NCBI GenBank assembly: GCA_035578175.1
Contig: JAQMRL010000022.1
Span: 4,881,501-4,945,500 of the forward strand
Origin: Catonia carolina
Taxonomy: Eukaryota > Arthropoda > Insecta > Hemiptera > Achilidae
DNA: 64,000 bases
Direction: 5' to 3'
Position numbers and translations under genes: made by a program. Positions 42,350 to 55,900 of the stretch are shown here, in pieces (position 1 is the stretch's first letter; each line of letters opens with the position of its first letter). A model generated the notes under the pieces. The model ran no database searches. It was given only the letters and a program-made list of their open reading frames with translations, and was not told the DNA's origin.

Positions 42350-44435
42350 ACAAGACTTAATAAACTTACTTTTATTGTAGGTCTAATTAAAATCTGTCAC
42401 TTACTTAACAAAATAAATGATTTACCTGTTCAAAATCACTTTCTCACACCCGTACGCAACGCACTATTAACGCAATTCAGAACCGTAACAACACCATTTA
42501 AACCGCCCGATAAGAATCATTCTATTCGCAGTACAAATAACACCTTACTAACTACTACAAAGGCGCTGAGAGTTTTTATGTTGTCTGTCTGATAATTTCT
42601 GAAAACAATCGAGACCCTTCGAACACTCCTCTATTTTTCTAGAATGTGATAGAAGGAATCAAAATAAAAACAACTGATTTTGCTGGTCTTAATTTTCTGG
42701 CATTCCCAATTAAAACACATCATTCATCGCAATCCATTACCGTTGTTTAAAACACACCACTTAATACAACAGACTATTTTATTACAAATAACAATTTATT
42801 GCCTAAGGCATTTCTAGAATATCATTACACAATGATGCAGTATTACATTTAGTGTTAGTTCTTTGTATATTAGCGTAAATATAATATCAATGTAAAGTAC
42901 TACAATGCTTATTAAGTATAATTGCATTGCAATAAACAAAACGATTTCGAATGTTATAAAGGATTTGTATTTTTTGACTGTACAACATATTTTATTTACA
43001 ACTATGTAAAGTTTACGAGAAAATTTGATAAAAATGAGTACAAATTACAAAAATTCTAAGACATTGAAGAGATCACTGACCATTGACAGTACTCCAACTG
43101 TAATAATTAAGTTACGTTTCTAGTTTTCTATTTATTATTATATTATCTGCTATTCATCTATTTTAATTTTATTTAGTAGAATAAACATTACCATTACAAT
43201 TCTTTACTATACTAAGCTATATACAATATTTTAAGCTAAATATACTTATATGCAAAAACTCTTCTTCACAAAGAGCTCTGTCCGCGCATAGGAGTACACA
43301 AAAAAAATTACTGAAAAGTTTTTATAAACACTTATAACTACTATAGAAAATACTATTATAACATCTAAAAAGGGTACAAGAATTACGTTTGACAGTTTCT
43401 TTTATTTAAAAAAACAATTAAATATAAAATTATATACCCTTAAATTTATACAAATATGAAGAATTATATTAATTTTAATACTAATAAATTATTTTAAAAC
43501 TTTGAAAATTTTCCCAAGTTCTATGTTTGCCGTTTTGGGTAAAGATCTTTCACCATGTAACATTGTATCCGTTTACTTTAAAATGTAATAGTCTAGAAGT
43601 GCTGTATTACTTATTCAAAATAAACTTACTAAAACTTAAGTTGGAGTGAAATACATAATTATTAACGTAGTGACATGTTTGTTAATGTGATGTTTATGGG
43701 TATTTCTATGAGAACTACATAAATCTCATGTAAATACATGCTGTTATTTTAATGCAATATGGAAATAAACCAACGCCTTTACTGCACTTACTCACTACCA
43801 TGAAATGCACTTAATTATCACATGCGCATTTAATGACATTCAGTATTAGGCTTTCACTTAACCATACAAGTGTAGAACTGAGAGATTAATTTATACACGT
43901 TTAATAATACATCAAGGAAAATCATCATTTATTATGAAATATTAATGAGTATTTCAATGATGATAATTGATAATGAATTAATTGTTTAATATACTGGCTT
44001 AGAAATTAAATTAAACATGAATTTATTTATAATTATACAAATTTCTTAAACGAGAAAAACATACCTCGTAATGTAGGCTACGTAATTTGTATTTTTGTAT
44101 GCTTTGAACTTCCATGCGTATAAAACTACTCAAAATCTTATCCATAACTTAATTTCAGGTTAAATCAAATTAACAATGTTCCTAATAGTTTTAAGATTAA
44201 ATAAAATATTAAATATTAGTGCCGTCCTCCAAATAGTCTTAGTGGATCCTGTCGATACTTCATAATGCTGCCCTTAATCGGTTCCTCGAGTGCAAAATGA
44301 CCTATTCGGTCAAACTTGTGATTATTGTTTTAACTTTATTATTCAAAACTGCTATATTTGGCTTATGCAAACGAAAAAACTCTTCGAATTACATAATGAT
44401 AGAATGAAACGGAGGATATGTCCACCAATGTTTTA
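42350..44435. other. Long spacer, nothing recognised
   Basis: 42430-42650 is GC-richer, with no ORF or paired ends found. The rest is AT-rich. Confidence 0.4.
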
Positions 44436-44439
44436 AAAC

Positions 44440-45090
44440 AATGTGCAAATTCCACAATCTGATAAAGTCTTGGCCTCTACCTAGACAGGCATTAAACGTG
44501 GAGGACTCACATATAGACAACAAAAACAGGTAAATTTCAGATAACAAAAGCTGTATTGAATGATTAACGGAAAATCTAAATCATGGCCCCAAAATAGTTA
44601 AACTATTGATGCATAAAACAGTATTCCAACCTCTGCCGACATTAAGGGATACAACTCTGGGGTAGCCTACAACAAGTTACAGCTCCATTGAAACAATTCG
44701 AAAATACACAATTCAATCAAAAATACTTAGAAACATTACAGACTCACATTAGTACTTATCCAACACTATAATTCATAAAGACACAAACACTTCCACTGTA
44801 CATATAGAAATACAGACGTTTTGCACCACTTACCAAGCACGACATAAAAATTATCAGAATCCAGAAGGCGGCAATCTCATAGAGAACTGTGAAACATAGA
44901 GAATACTGCACATACAACACTATTCAGATTTATTTTAATACTTTAACGTCAAAAACAAAACAACAAATTCGTAATTTAAGGAGTGATACCAGCTGCTATC
45001 ATCAATTCATGATTCATACTCACAAAATACCATTAATTTATATATATCTACTCATTGTTCTGTAAAAGCAGATCGGAGACTTATAGTATC
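44440..45090 (+). pseudogene. Jockey ORF2 C-terminal relic plus UTR
   Basis: Patched frames read SSIETIRKYTIQSKILRNIT, TIIHKDTNTSTVHIEIQTFC and HKNYQNPEGGNLIEN, collinear with 41569-41870 on the minus strand. The UTR block TCTACTCATTGTTCTGTAAAAGC also matches that element. Many stops are present. It starts near IPQSDKV (about 44450). Confidence 0.8.
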
Positions 45091-45230
45091 ACAAGAAATA
45101 TTAAATTTTAATTTTCAGTGTTAGTAATTTACTAATTCAACTGAAATAATAGTATTATGTATTATTGCTTAGACTATATAAAATTATTTCACCTTTTGTA
45201 AAATACTCTGTAATAATTTAATAAGATAAC

Positions 45231-45233
<3 letters not shown>

Positions 45234-45272
<39 letters not shown>
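45234..45272. repeat. (TA)n microsatellite
   Basis: A pure TA run of 39 bp. Confidence 0.97.
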
Positions 45273-45275
<3 letters not shown>

Positions 45276-46128
45276 GTAATTAATTTACCCATGTAAATAA
45301 ACGTTATTTTTAAGTCCTGTGGTCAACATATTCAGTTTAGGTAAAGAGCAACTGACTGTAATGTTGGAAACATCTTAAGAAATACGGTCTCAACTACCGT
45401 TTATCTTCATATTGTCAAATATCTTGCCATTTATCATAATTTAGAATACTGCCTTTCCTCCTTTGTAGTATTAATATTAGCTTAAAAGTGGCTACAGCAA
45501 TTCTAACTTACCTGAAACAATCCTGATAATTTATAAAGAAAATGTTAATAAATTATTTAAACTTAAGTTAATGAAACTAACTATTAGGCCTACTTCTTCA
45601 AGTAAATTATTAATATTTTACTCTTAAAACGTTAGTACTACATAAAAATATTTTTAAATGTTTACTTAAATTTCGTGGTAAGCGCAGCTAGTAGTAAGAT
45701 ATCGTGGATTATATTCCATACTAGCAATCTATTTAACCGGTTGCTGAGCTTCACGGGGAATTAAACTTACAGTATTTAACTTCTCATACAACCTTACAAA
45801 TTGAAATCAAAATCGCAATATACAAATAAAACTAAGTAATACTATGGACGATTTTCATTTGAATAAGAATAAGTTAATAAAATTAATTTCTTTTAAAAAT
45901 GGAACGATCTCTTTGGTTTTTGAAAGGTTTAAAAATATATAATTTTCTATGCAGAACTCGTACGTGGCATTATTTTTTGGATATTTGTTTCTTAAATAAT
46001 TTTCAAAATGTTTCAAAAAGGAAAGAGTAAAGTATGATGTCTTGTAGATCGGTACTGTACCGTTTGTGAAACCTGTAGTCTATGTGTTGTACCTGACTGC
46101 TTAATACAATACAATCATAAATAATAAT

Positions 46129-46290
46129 TGTGACACTTACTCAAAAGTCCGTTTGTAGATTTAGGCAAATTAGATAATTAACACTCTAAAGTTTAAAATT
46201 ACAAGTATTTATTACATACAAAAATTACAATTAAATTACTTAATAAGGAACAAACTAATTATAAATAACTTTTTTTCTAACATCTGAGAT
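46129..46290 (+). repeat. LTR-like repeat, second copy of 30705 end
   Basis: Starts TGTGACACTTAC and then matches 30705-30860 in order: AAGTCCGTTTGTAGATTTAG against AGGTCCGTTTCAGGATCTAG, then AATTACAAGTATTTATTACA against the identical block. The flanking bases to the left differ between the copies, which fixes TGTGACAC as a true element end. Its other end was not found. It may lie near repeat C (46565-46770). Confidence 0.7.
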
Positions 46291-46564
46291 TATTTACAAT
46301 CAGTTAAAAAAAATAATATTTATAAATAAATAACATGAAAGTTTTCACACGACGAAGATAATACCCAATAGTATTGCAAAAAAAAACAAAATTATTAATA
46401 GTTTCTGAAAACATGAACTAGATAAAACATGAATAACAATAATAGAAAAAGTAACAAAATTAATAGCGGTGATAGTAGAATGCGTAGAGGAAGAAAATGT
46501 TACTGTTGATGTTGATATGGAATACGATTACTTACAATGTAGGTTAGTCGGTTAATCTAAATGG

Positions 46565-46770
46565 AAATTCAAGCAATTTTATTCGTTTTAGTCGTGTTAC
46601 GTCTTTGCCATTATCAAGTAAATTAAGCCCCAAAGAATTTGGGTGGTCTGCTTATTTTTCTTGATATTTAGAACGCAGCTGCGTACGTTCTTTTACGGTG
46701 TTGACACGTAAGTCCCTATGCAACGCATCATTTGTCACATACCATGGAGCATTTGTTATAATCCGTAAAA
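46565..46770 (+). repeat. Dispersed repeat C, copy 2
   Basis: Homologous to 22290-22480. It contains TTTGTCACATACCATGGAGC. It lies within about 450 bp of the LTR-like end at 46129 and may belong to the same element. Confidence 0.6.
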
Positions 46771-46921
46771 CTCATTATAAACATGTCATTCAATTACATC
46801 TGATAACTGGTTTTGGAAGTAAAAATTGGTTACAGAAATATTAAAAATTCGTACTACCTATCATTATATACAATGAATTGAGAATAAATACTCAGTCCAT
46901 CAAAATTCTTATTCTGATCTA

Positions 46922-47917
46922 CCAGGTGGTCCACATACAGTATCAGTTTTCTAACATACGGAAGAAATAAAAATGAATGCGTTACAAGTTAACGGATTAG
47001 AAACCTACAGGGAAGAAAACACATTTATTATTTTAACTGTACTTACATAATACCTTTGTTATAGCGGTTGTTCAAAATATCAACAATTAGTGTCTATGCA
47101 CTTCATACAACGACATAAAACTCATTACAAATTTTCAACAATAACAATTTATCTTCATTGACGGTGTCAAATGCATTTTCTATTATGCTTTTTAGTTTAG
47201 CTAGATTTTGTGGTTTTAAAGACAACACCAATCCTTTATAATACCACACAGTTAAAATCACAAATGGGGTTAAATCTGGCGAGCGCACAGGGTAATTAAT
47301 TGTGCCGCAGCAACCAATCCATTCGTTACATTTTGGAATTCAAAAGCTCTTGAACTTCGATACCGAAATATTCTAGAGCCCCATCTTAATCCCAGATGTA
47401 AGATTGAAAATTGTAAACAGGATTGTTTTCAAGTTCCGGAACGACTAGTTCCTGCAGCACCTGTTAGTAACTTTTCGAGTTAACATTTCCCTCAAAAAAT
47501 AAGGATCTATCAATGCGCAGTGCTTGAAATTTTTCCCCATACCATAACACCAAGCACATTAAGCACTTCTTGGATTACTTTATGAGGATTTGCATCCGAC
47601 GAGTACACGTAGTTACGCCGATTAACACGTCCATTGAGTTTGAAACATTCCTCAACACACCACAAAATTGATCGCAAGAAATTTGTATCGGCTTCTGTAC
47701 GGATAGTGACTGTCTTACAGAATTCCAATCGCCTATCGGGTTCACCCTCGTGAAGAACTTGGAGTAAAGATGGACGATATGGCTTAGAGACTCACTTCAC
47801 TACAACGGGCAACAATTTTATTGATGTTATACGTGGTTGCTGCTAACGTAACAATGTTACAAACTTATTAATACAAATAATCCTATTTCATGAGAAACTG
47901 TCATGTGGACCACTCAG
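46922..47917 (-). mobile_element. IS630/Tc1-superfamily DNA transposon, ~996 bp, TA TSD
   Basis: The termini are CCAGGTGGTCCACA at the left and, inverted, CTGAGTGGTCCACA at the right. They are flanked by TA (46920-46921, 47918-47919). A degenerate transposase is on the minus strand. The inverted similarity continues through CAGTTT blocks. The element is dead. Confidence 0.8.
47080..47780 (-). pseudogene. IS630/Tc1-type DDE transposase, degenerate
   Basis: Minus-strand pieces in order are LWCVEECFKLNGRVNRRNYV (a DE-x-x-FxLNG block whose first catalytic Asp is Val), NVLGVMVWGKIS, a stop-interrupted DGALEYFGIEVQELL (second Asp in DGA, preceding Gln now a stop), and RMDWLL/RSPDLTPF with KPQNLAKLKSIIENAF near the C-terminus. 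The order and the W-IG...RSPDLTP signature are those of a common insect DDE_3-type transposase. The N-terminal DNA-binding domain is not recognisable. Confidence 0.8.
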
Positions 47918-47919
47918 TA

Positions 47920-48510
47920 ATTATACAGGCTAAATAAATGTTGGATCTTATCTAATTTCTTCACAAAAGTATTAGGATTAGTTAATAGTATTATATAAAA
48001 ATTATTTTTTCGATTAAAGAACTGAATGGTGAAAAAAGACAATTTATTTTGGCCAAACATTTTCGTTAGTGAAAAATATATAAAAATAATCCGAATTAGG
48101 TTTCGAATTGAAGTGAGAAGTTCATAAAAAGGGAGGGTTTAATTTGAACTCTGCCTTTGGTCACCATCTAACTTTAATCCTAATATATCGTTCAAGAGTA
48201 AGGCAGCACTGGTCGGTCGAAAGCCGGATTATCTCGTAGTGTGTTGAGAGATTGTACAGCAGAGTTGTTTCCGACATTGGATGGAGAGTGAAACCCACTT
48301 GTTCTTATCAATTTGTTATAACTTGATACAGACTAAGCCTGAATTTATATTTATTTTTGAAACAAAATTAATATTTTTTTCTTTTTCGTTTCATCGAACG
48401 GTTTTATCCGGTTTGTAGCACTTAAATAATTCATACGTACTAAAGATTTTCGGGAAATATAGGTAATTAAAACTCTCTTCAAAATATTGTATTAATTTGG
48501 TTTTTGGTGT
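47920..48510. other. Spacer, nothing recognised
   Basis: 48190-48300 is GC-richer, but no family was recognised. Confidence 0.35.
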
Positions 48511-48514
48511 ATGC

Positions 48515-48840
48515 CAAACTACATGGTAGTTGGTGAATTTTTCACATTTTTACGATTTTCTCAAATACGGCTCCTACGATTTATGAAAATCTCCACATTT
48601 ACTACTTTCTTTATACTCCACATTACAAGATATTGTTAGCACCAAATTCGCTAGAATTTTTAGCCTGTACTCTCGTGATAAAAATTTTGATTTTTTTAAG
48701 ATTGCAGCATTAATATGCATTTTAGGGGAAAATAGTATGCAAATAAAGTTGTAAGAAATTGAACAACCTACAAATTGTGTAGGCCTATTTCAAACATATT
48801 TTCTACTACGCTTATTTTAGCTTATTTTACTGATTTCTCT
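48515..48840 (-). repeat. Dispersed repeat R, copy 2
   Basis: Inverted relative of 4930-5260. See that entry for shared blocks. Confidence 0.5.
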
Positions 48841-48844
48841 TTTT

Positions 48845-50145
48845 TGCTCATTAAAATCGATAAAAAAGGAAAACTTTAAGATATGGATAATATTATCCGA
48901 AAGAAAATCATAATATAAATAAATTATGCTAAAATAATTTAAATGAAAAACCATTGTTTTTATTTGAAACAGTGCTGTTAGGTGGTGCTCTTTTGTAAGT
49001 GGTTTAAAGTCATTATGTCTGCAATTTTATTTTATGTTTCACTGGTTCCACAGTTTTGTAAGAATGCTAAAAAGTAATCTAAAATACCGGTGAAAATATC
49101 AGATCATTAAGTAAGTCGTAAAACAAAATAATGACAACCTGTACGTCAGAACACCGTGAAGTACCTCCATCGAGCATTTTTTCATTCATTGACAACCCTC
49201 TTGCAGATTTTTCTAAGATTGGAACAGCTTGTAAATTTACTAATGTAAATAAAATAAATCTTGTATAAACTTATGTTTTGAAGTAAATTATTTCATAAAA
49301 ATGTAATATTTTATTCGTTTGTGTACTTATACCACACATTTATATGTATTCTGTATACACAGTTATAGGGTGCGTTATGTAAAATTGTTTAATTGAGCGC
49401 TTATACTCACAAGAGTAAATATCTAGGATCAACTGTTCATAATGGTGACGATTTATAAATTTATTAAAATGACTGAGTCGGTTAAATGCAAATTCTACCC
49501 TGCTTAATTCCTATAGAAGTGTGAATATAACGTAAAATGATTTGAATTGATCATCAACTAATTAAAACTTGGGCAATATTCCACCAGAATTTCCAATTGA
49601 AGGTAATAGAATAATTATGAGCGGTTTCAGATAAATCCACTATACCTCTCGCCAAAATCCAATGTGGCTGTAATGACTACCTATGTATTAAGCCAATCGG
49701 AAGAGACTGCGTGGTTGACAAGTCTTATGTAAACTCTTCCATCTCAACGATCCATCTAAATAATGCTTGTACATAATATAAAGAACAACTTATAAAAATT
49801 TTATAACAGAAAATAATCTTCAATCTGAATACAAAAACACACTTTAATAGTCTGTCAAATTCCATGGCTTTCCTATTTCATTTGATTAAAACTAAAACAA
49901 TTCTGTACAACCGGTAATTTATGTGCAGTTATCACTTACAACACTTCACATCACTTTACCAGTTGTGAGTAGATCACCACTCATTAGCAGGACCTTCTCG
50001 TTTAATTGCTATGACATTGATAAAATTAATGTGTTGATACATATTAAATTAATTACATATGTTTTTATTTGCTTACCAAGAAGAATACAATTTTTGGTTA
50101 CTTTTAAATTATCCTTATTCTCTGCCTTATAAGCATGGACAGTTT
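48845..50145. other. Spacer, nothing recognised
   Basis: AT-rich. A 69-codon frame at 49923-50132 has no motif. Confidence 0.4.
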
Positions 50146-50149
50146 AGAA

Positions 50150-50860
50150 CGCAGATTAGTGGGCTGTTATTGGTTTTTTAATTTTTATTTAAATCACTGG
50201 AAGATGCAGTAAATTGTTTAATTTAGGTAAGAGATAATAAAATATGTGTCTAGTGTATTTAAATTATAAGAGAGCTTTAAGAGCCGTCCGCAGAAGATTT
50301 AAATCGAAAATGTTGTAGTTTAGCCAAAACTGAAGGTTCACCTGAGCCATAAATGTGGCATCCGTATATTTAAATTGGTTGTAATAAGGATTTATTACAA
50401 AGTTCAGAAGAGAAGATAATTTTGATTTTCGGGACAAACAACTATGTAGTTGTTTGCGTCATAAACTATCTAAAGCTTTGCATTTCATTCCAACATATTT
50501 GTTCCTCGTAAGCCTTCTGTTCATATAAAGTCCAAGATAACGAATTTTCTTAACATGTGTTATAGAAGAATTAAATAAAAATACTGCTGGACAGACGTTC
50601 CGTGTCAGGGTAAACGCGACGTGCTTTGTTTTATCGAAATAAATTATAATTTTCTCTACTTAGTAAAACATGGTTGTAAGATAATAAAGTGATTTTGTAA
50701 ATTAAACGTTACATCAGCGGCAGAATGGGCTGAAGATATTAGGTATATTACTGTGTCACCGATAAACAATGTTAAAATTGATCAGATACAGATAGATATG
50801 TCAGTCGTGTTAAAATTGATCTGTGGTGGTGAGAGTATAGATCTTTGACTTAAAAAACTA
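50150..50860 (-). pseudogene. Jockey ORF2 RT/C-terminal relic
   Basis: The minus strand reads FIGDTVIYLISSAHSAADV, then KTKHVAFTLTRNVCPAVFLF, VKKIRYLGLYMNRRLTRNKY and LRTAL near the end. FIGD replaces the catalytic FADD. YLGLYMNRRLT corresponds to YLGIYLDRRLT of the intact element. Several stops and frameshifts are present. No poly(A) was found at the 3' side. Confidence 0.8.
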
Positions 50861-50869
50861 TTTCTATAA

Positions 50870-52000
50870 CCCATATTGCATATATTTGTACTGAAATTTT
50901 AAGGGCAGTTGTTAAAAAATATTATATATAAATTCTGATTTTAAAAGTATGTAATATTTTTTCTAATGAATTAAGTTTCTTTATACATTTAGGTTACACT
51001 TAGAAGAGTGATTTAGCTATTTTTGGTTCCTTTAACCAGAGTAGACATATAACTTGCTTTGTATTACCAAATTGTATGTTATTTGAATAGGTTTATCAAC
51101 ATAAATGTAAGATAGGCATGTATTACATTATTAGCGATATATGATTCTAAGGACCAGAGCATAGGCCTACTATTACATTTTGGTATATGTTTTTGAAAGC
51201 GTGGATGAGAGTGGAAACATTCTCCATAGGAGAATGTTCAATTCCTTCATTGTATACCAATATTATTAATATTTCACGTTTGTGTATGTGAATGTATTAA
51301 ATTATAATATATTAGAATACTTACATTGTACCACATTATAATACTGCGGTGAAGTTAACGCAACGGTAGATATTAATTACGTACGTTCATTGAATAGTTG
51401 ATGGAAATGGTGTTTGGTAACAACTGGTATTGCCTTCTCCAAAGTATCTTTAGTTTGGTGGAATATTTAATGAATTTATAGAGTAAACAAGCCTGCTTCT
51501 AAGTGGCTTCCTCTGTTGAGTTAACCACCAAGCTTATCAACAGTGCTTTTACGTAACAGTGATGTGTTCGTTTACACTTCATCTTCAATATTAACTGCAA
51601 CTGCATATGTATTACACATGCGTGTGATATTCAATCTATAGGTTATATCTATTATGGTACATTTACCGAATTATACGGATATCATGTGGGAGTGGCATGA
51701 TCAACTGAAATGTATTTCACAGATTCAGGTTAGATTAGGTTTTCTACATTAGTATGTTTAATTAATTATTAATTTAATAATTATTACCAGTAAAATAGTT
51801 TCAAGTATTAAAATATATAGTACTTTTTATTAGTTTTGTTATACTATGTATCAATATTTATAATTTTTAGTGACCCGATTACAGAATAAAAATAAAAACA
51901 AATTAACAAAAATTTAATGCAACAAAATGGTTACAATAATGTTGAAGAGATGTTTTACAATAGTTTACATGAAATAAATTATTTAGTATTTTAGTTTTGT
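50870..52000. other. Spacer, nothing recognised
   Basis: AT-rich with no supported feature. Confidence 0.4.
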
Positions 52001-52004
52001 AATA

Positions 52005-52950
52005 CGAGGTATGGCAATGAAGTTCTGAGAATTTGATTGTAATTAAAAAATTGGCAACATTGCATAGTTTGTAAGCATAATATGACCGAAAATAGGGGAT
52101 TTTTTCTGCAGTTGATGTTTAAAGTCGATAGCACGTTTGTTTTGTGTTTTATGGGTGTTTTTCGAAAGTAACTTTTACGTGGCGTCATAAAAATGTGTGA
52201 CCCATATTACAAGCAAGGTTAGTGATGATTATTGTCCTGTATTCAGAGTGATAGCAGTGATTGGATGGGTTGGGTAGTCACTGGAGATGAGACCTGGATA
52301 TTTCAGTACGATCCAGAGACCAGTAAACAAAGTCAGCAGTGGGTGGAAAAGATTGGGTAGGCCAAAAAAGTAAGGATGTGCAAGTCGCGACTGAAGGCAA
52401 TGTTGATCGTTTTTCGATATCCGCGGAATCATGCTTTGTGAATATTTTCCCGCCGGCCATGGAATGACTGGACATTAGTTCTATGTTGGCGTCCTGGAGC
52501 AGCTGCAAACACGTATTTTACGTGTGCGGCCAGAACTCGCTGAGGACGGCCGAATAATGCACCACAACAACGCGCCGGTCCATTCGTCGATCATTGTGGA
52601 AGAGTTTTCTGCAAGAAAAGGCATTCTAACGTTACTACACTCACCCTATAGTCCGGGTATCTTCTCCTTCCCCAAGATGATTTTAATTCCCCAAGATGAG
52701 GTCGCACCTCAAGGGAACTCATCATGGCGGCCTACAGGAGGTCATGGAAGCTGTAACCGCAGTCCTGAATGGCGTAACTTCAGAAGATTACCAAAGGAAA
52801 GGTGCTTCCAACCGTGGGAGCAATGTTGGAATCGTTGTGTCAAGTCAGTCAGAGATAAACTATTGTGAATGTTGATAACAAAGTTTTTTTCATAACTTAA
52901 TTAACTTATGTTTTTTTGACAAATTGTCGGAAAATAATTGCCACACCTCT
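52005..52950 (+). mobile_element. Mariner element, ~946 bp, internally deleted, TA TSD
   Basis: The termini CGAGGTATGGCAATGAAG (left) and, inverted, AGAGGTGTGGCAATTATT (right) sit between TA dinucleotides (52003-52004, 52951-52952). An intact mariner is about 1.3 kb. The missing length corresponds to the N-terminal half of the transposase. It belongs to a different lineage from 27489-28414, judged by the TIRs and protein. Confidence 0.85.
52262..52868 (+). pseudogene. Mariner transposase, C-terminal part, catalytically dead
   Basis: The plus strand reads WVVTGDETWIFQYDPETSKQ (first catalytic Asp, codon 52286-52288), a stop and frameshift, DIRGIMLCEYFPAG, then MHHNNAPVHSSIIVEEF and LLHSPYSP. 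The second catalytic Asp, HHD in mariner, is Asn here (AAC at 52566-52568). The third (PYSPD-x-x-PCDFF) is lost by a small rearrangement after YSPG. The last 114 codons (52524-52868) are open. The N-terminus is deleted. Confidence 0.88.
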
Positions 52951-52954
52951 TATA

Positions 52955-55900
52955 GTAGAATTACCATTAACTCCGCAAACAGTGTAGAAACACTACAATT
53001 AAACTGAAATTTTGATCACATATTGATTGAAACCAACTTTTGTAGATAAATAATATAGTTTTGTTTGCTTAATTAAACAGTTTTGTCGGTATTTTACAAA
53101 TTATCTTACGGATAAATACCAATTACTTAACGTTATCTAGTATTGTATATAAAATATCTGGAGTTACAAGAAGATAGTATGAGACATGAGCTTCAAGTAC
53201 TGCCAAGGTAGAATTTGTGAGTGGGAAGATTTACAGAACTACTATTCCCTGTTAATTACAAAAAGATATGAAGAGTACGTTGAGAACTGGGTACGAATTG
53301 TGGCTAGATTGGTGGGAAGTTAAAAGAAGGGCCAAATTTTTCGGAGTGACAAAATGAAAGAGCACCTGGTGAGAATCCATGGAATAAGATGATTTCGAAT
53401 AGGAGGGAAAATTGTGAAGGAAAATTAAATATGGACAAACCGACACATTGTGAAATAGGAAAAATAGAAGACAAAGAAGATTTTGTGTTGTACTGAGCCG
53501 TTACAACATCCTCGGGAAAGATACTTTAAGATGTGTTTATAGTACTAGAAGTGACATGCTGGTATCACGAATTTCGTTTTCTTAATTGCATCCAATAGAC
53601 TCCTAAAAGAGAAAATAGGATTTTATATCAAGAGGTTATAAGTTAACTTAATACATATGAGTTGGATTAACCGTTCACTACCTGGAAACTTACCAACTTT
53701 AATCCTTGTAGCATCTAATATTTACCCAGTACACACAGTTTCCTTTACCATAACACATGGATATTTATTATTTGTTTTTATTAAATTTTATGTAAAAAAG
53801 AATAATGTACACCATCCAATGTCTTATTGATCAAGTAATTTATCATTGTCGTGTTAAATAAAATGCAAATTAGCAATATTAGTAATTATTATTATAAATT
53901 AGTAATATAAGGTAAGTTTGTACTTTTCACATTATAAGTAAGATTTTGTTGAAAAAATGTAGTATTGTGTTTGTAGACATTGAGATTCCGTATAAAGTCA
54001 TTGAAAATGTTAATGGTTTAAGAAGGACGCTGGGTTAATAATGTTCTTAGTATTTTATCTTACAACATTGTTATAATCTTTATAACATATTAATTATGTT
54101 AACATGTACAAGGCTTTAGTATCTTGTGTTAATATGGATGAAATTCAAAGTGAAAAATTAAGAAACAATTTAAACAAAAATAAAGAATAATTATGGAATT
54201 TAGGTTGTTTAAATTTTTGTAGGTTCTTAAATAAAACCATAGTTTAGACATTATGCCATAGTTTAGTCTACTGGTATCCTAATTATTATAAATATTAAAT
54301 AAATATTGTCTTTTATACACGGTATATATTTGCAATGAATTTTACAACGTTTGATTTGAATGTGAGTGTATATCCATTCTGGCAAAAATGAAATAACGAA
54401 ATTTTGCAGTTACATAAAGGTCAGAAACAGAGTTAATTAAATTGTATTTATCATGATGTAGTATTCTTGAATATTATTTTTATAGTTATATTATACACAA
54501 GATTATTCATTGAACGACAAGATTTTAATGAAGTGTATTAGTGTAATTTAAACAAGAATATCATCGGCCTACTGTATGTTTAGTTAGGTGACAAGTATTG
54601 GGAAAAAATACTAAACTTTTTAACTGTGTGAAAATGGGTATTAGAAGTTGTATTTTACTTTTTTAAAATACTTTTACTATATTTAGGTTAAATTGTTTGA
54701 GTCGTTTGATTATTTAACATTTTTAACGTTAAAATATTTCAAGTTCATGTTTTATTATGTTCATTTTTAATAGTATAGCAATTTTTATCAGGCACAATTG
54801 TCAGGAAAATTAAATTACCGTGGTCATTAATTTGAGGAACGTTGAAATTAAAAAGGTACCATGTGATGTACTTTTTCAGTGACGCAAGCTTACGTGTTTT
54901 GTCTTAAACCTTTATAACAATTACAGCTGAATGATTAGGCATTTACATAAAAGTTTTTTTTTTAGCTTTGAACAGATTTTCAGTGTAATTAAATTGTTAT
55001 TATAAATAGTTATATAAGTTGGTACAGTATAATGTCAATTCAAATTAATGTAGATAGTCTTTTACTTAAAATAAACCAGCTATCTATGATACAGAGATAA
55101 TATTATGAAAAGTGTGTTGTGTAACGGGAATCCAAATAAAAAATCTATTACATACTTAACTTAGATAAATTTGTTCACTAGGCTAAAGTTAAAGTCTAAG
55201 TATTGGATAATTGATTTTGAATAAAAATTTATGGAAGAAATCTGTACAAATGAGAAACCGTTTGTCATTTCACCCTTTTATAAAAGTACGACAGTAGTTG
55301 TTTTTCCAGTTCTAAAATAATGGACGTGAAGTAAAGAGAAGAGAGGTTATCTCCGGTACTCTTATCTGCCGGAGATGAAAGTAGTCGTTCGATAGAAGGG
55401 TATAAGACAAGAACGGCGGTTTAAAACAGAATTTTCCTTTTGAATCAATCCACCCTTTATACAAAGACCACACACATAACATATTGTATAGAATTTTTAC
55501 GAACCCTTCAAAGATCATAGCATAGATATCTTATTTACTTTGTTTTATTTGATTTAGTTCATTGATAGAACTTAAAAACGTCATTTACGAAAACCAGTTT
55601 TTACAGGACACTGGGATACGTGCTTCTGCGTTAAGTAAACTACTACTGTAAATCGTATTTTCTTGTAGCAACTGAATTCAACAATCAGTATTTTTATCTG
55701 TTACAGAAGAGAGAATTTAATCTAACACGAAACGTTAGGAAATTATTATTTAGTTTAAGATAAGTCGATAGTGATACTTTTTATGTATTTAGCCAGTAAC
55801 AAGCACTTAATTTAAGTACATTAAACATTCAGCATCAGTTTTAAGGTGCACAGCGCCGGTGAAAATCAAAGAACAAATTTATCAGTTTTAACATTTAAAA

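Noticed and set aside
41894..42360. ORFs overlapping the Jockey fragment (plus 41894-42193, plus 42175-42360, minus 42171-42353)
   Set aside because: Shadows of the minus-strand RT frame 41569-42345.
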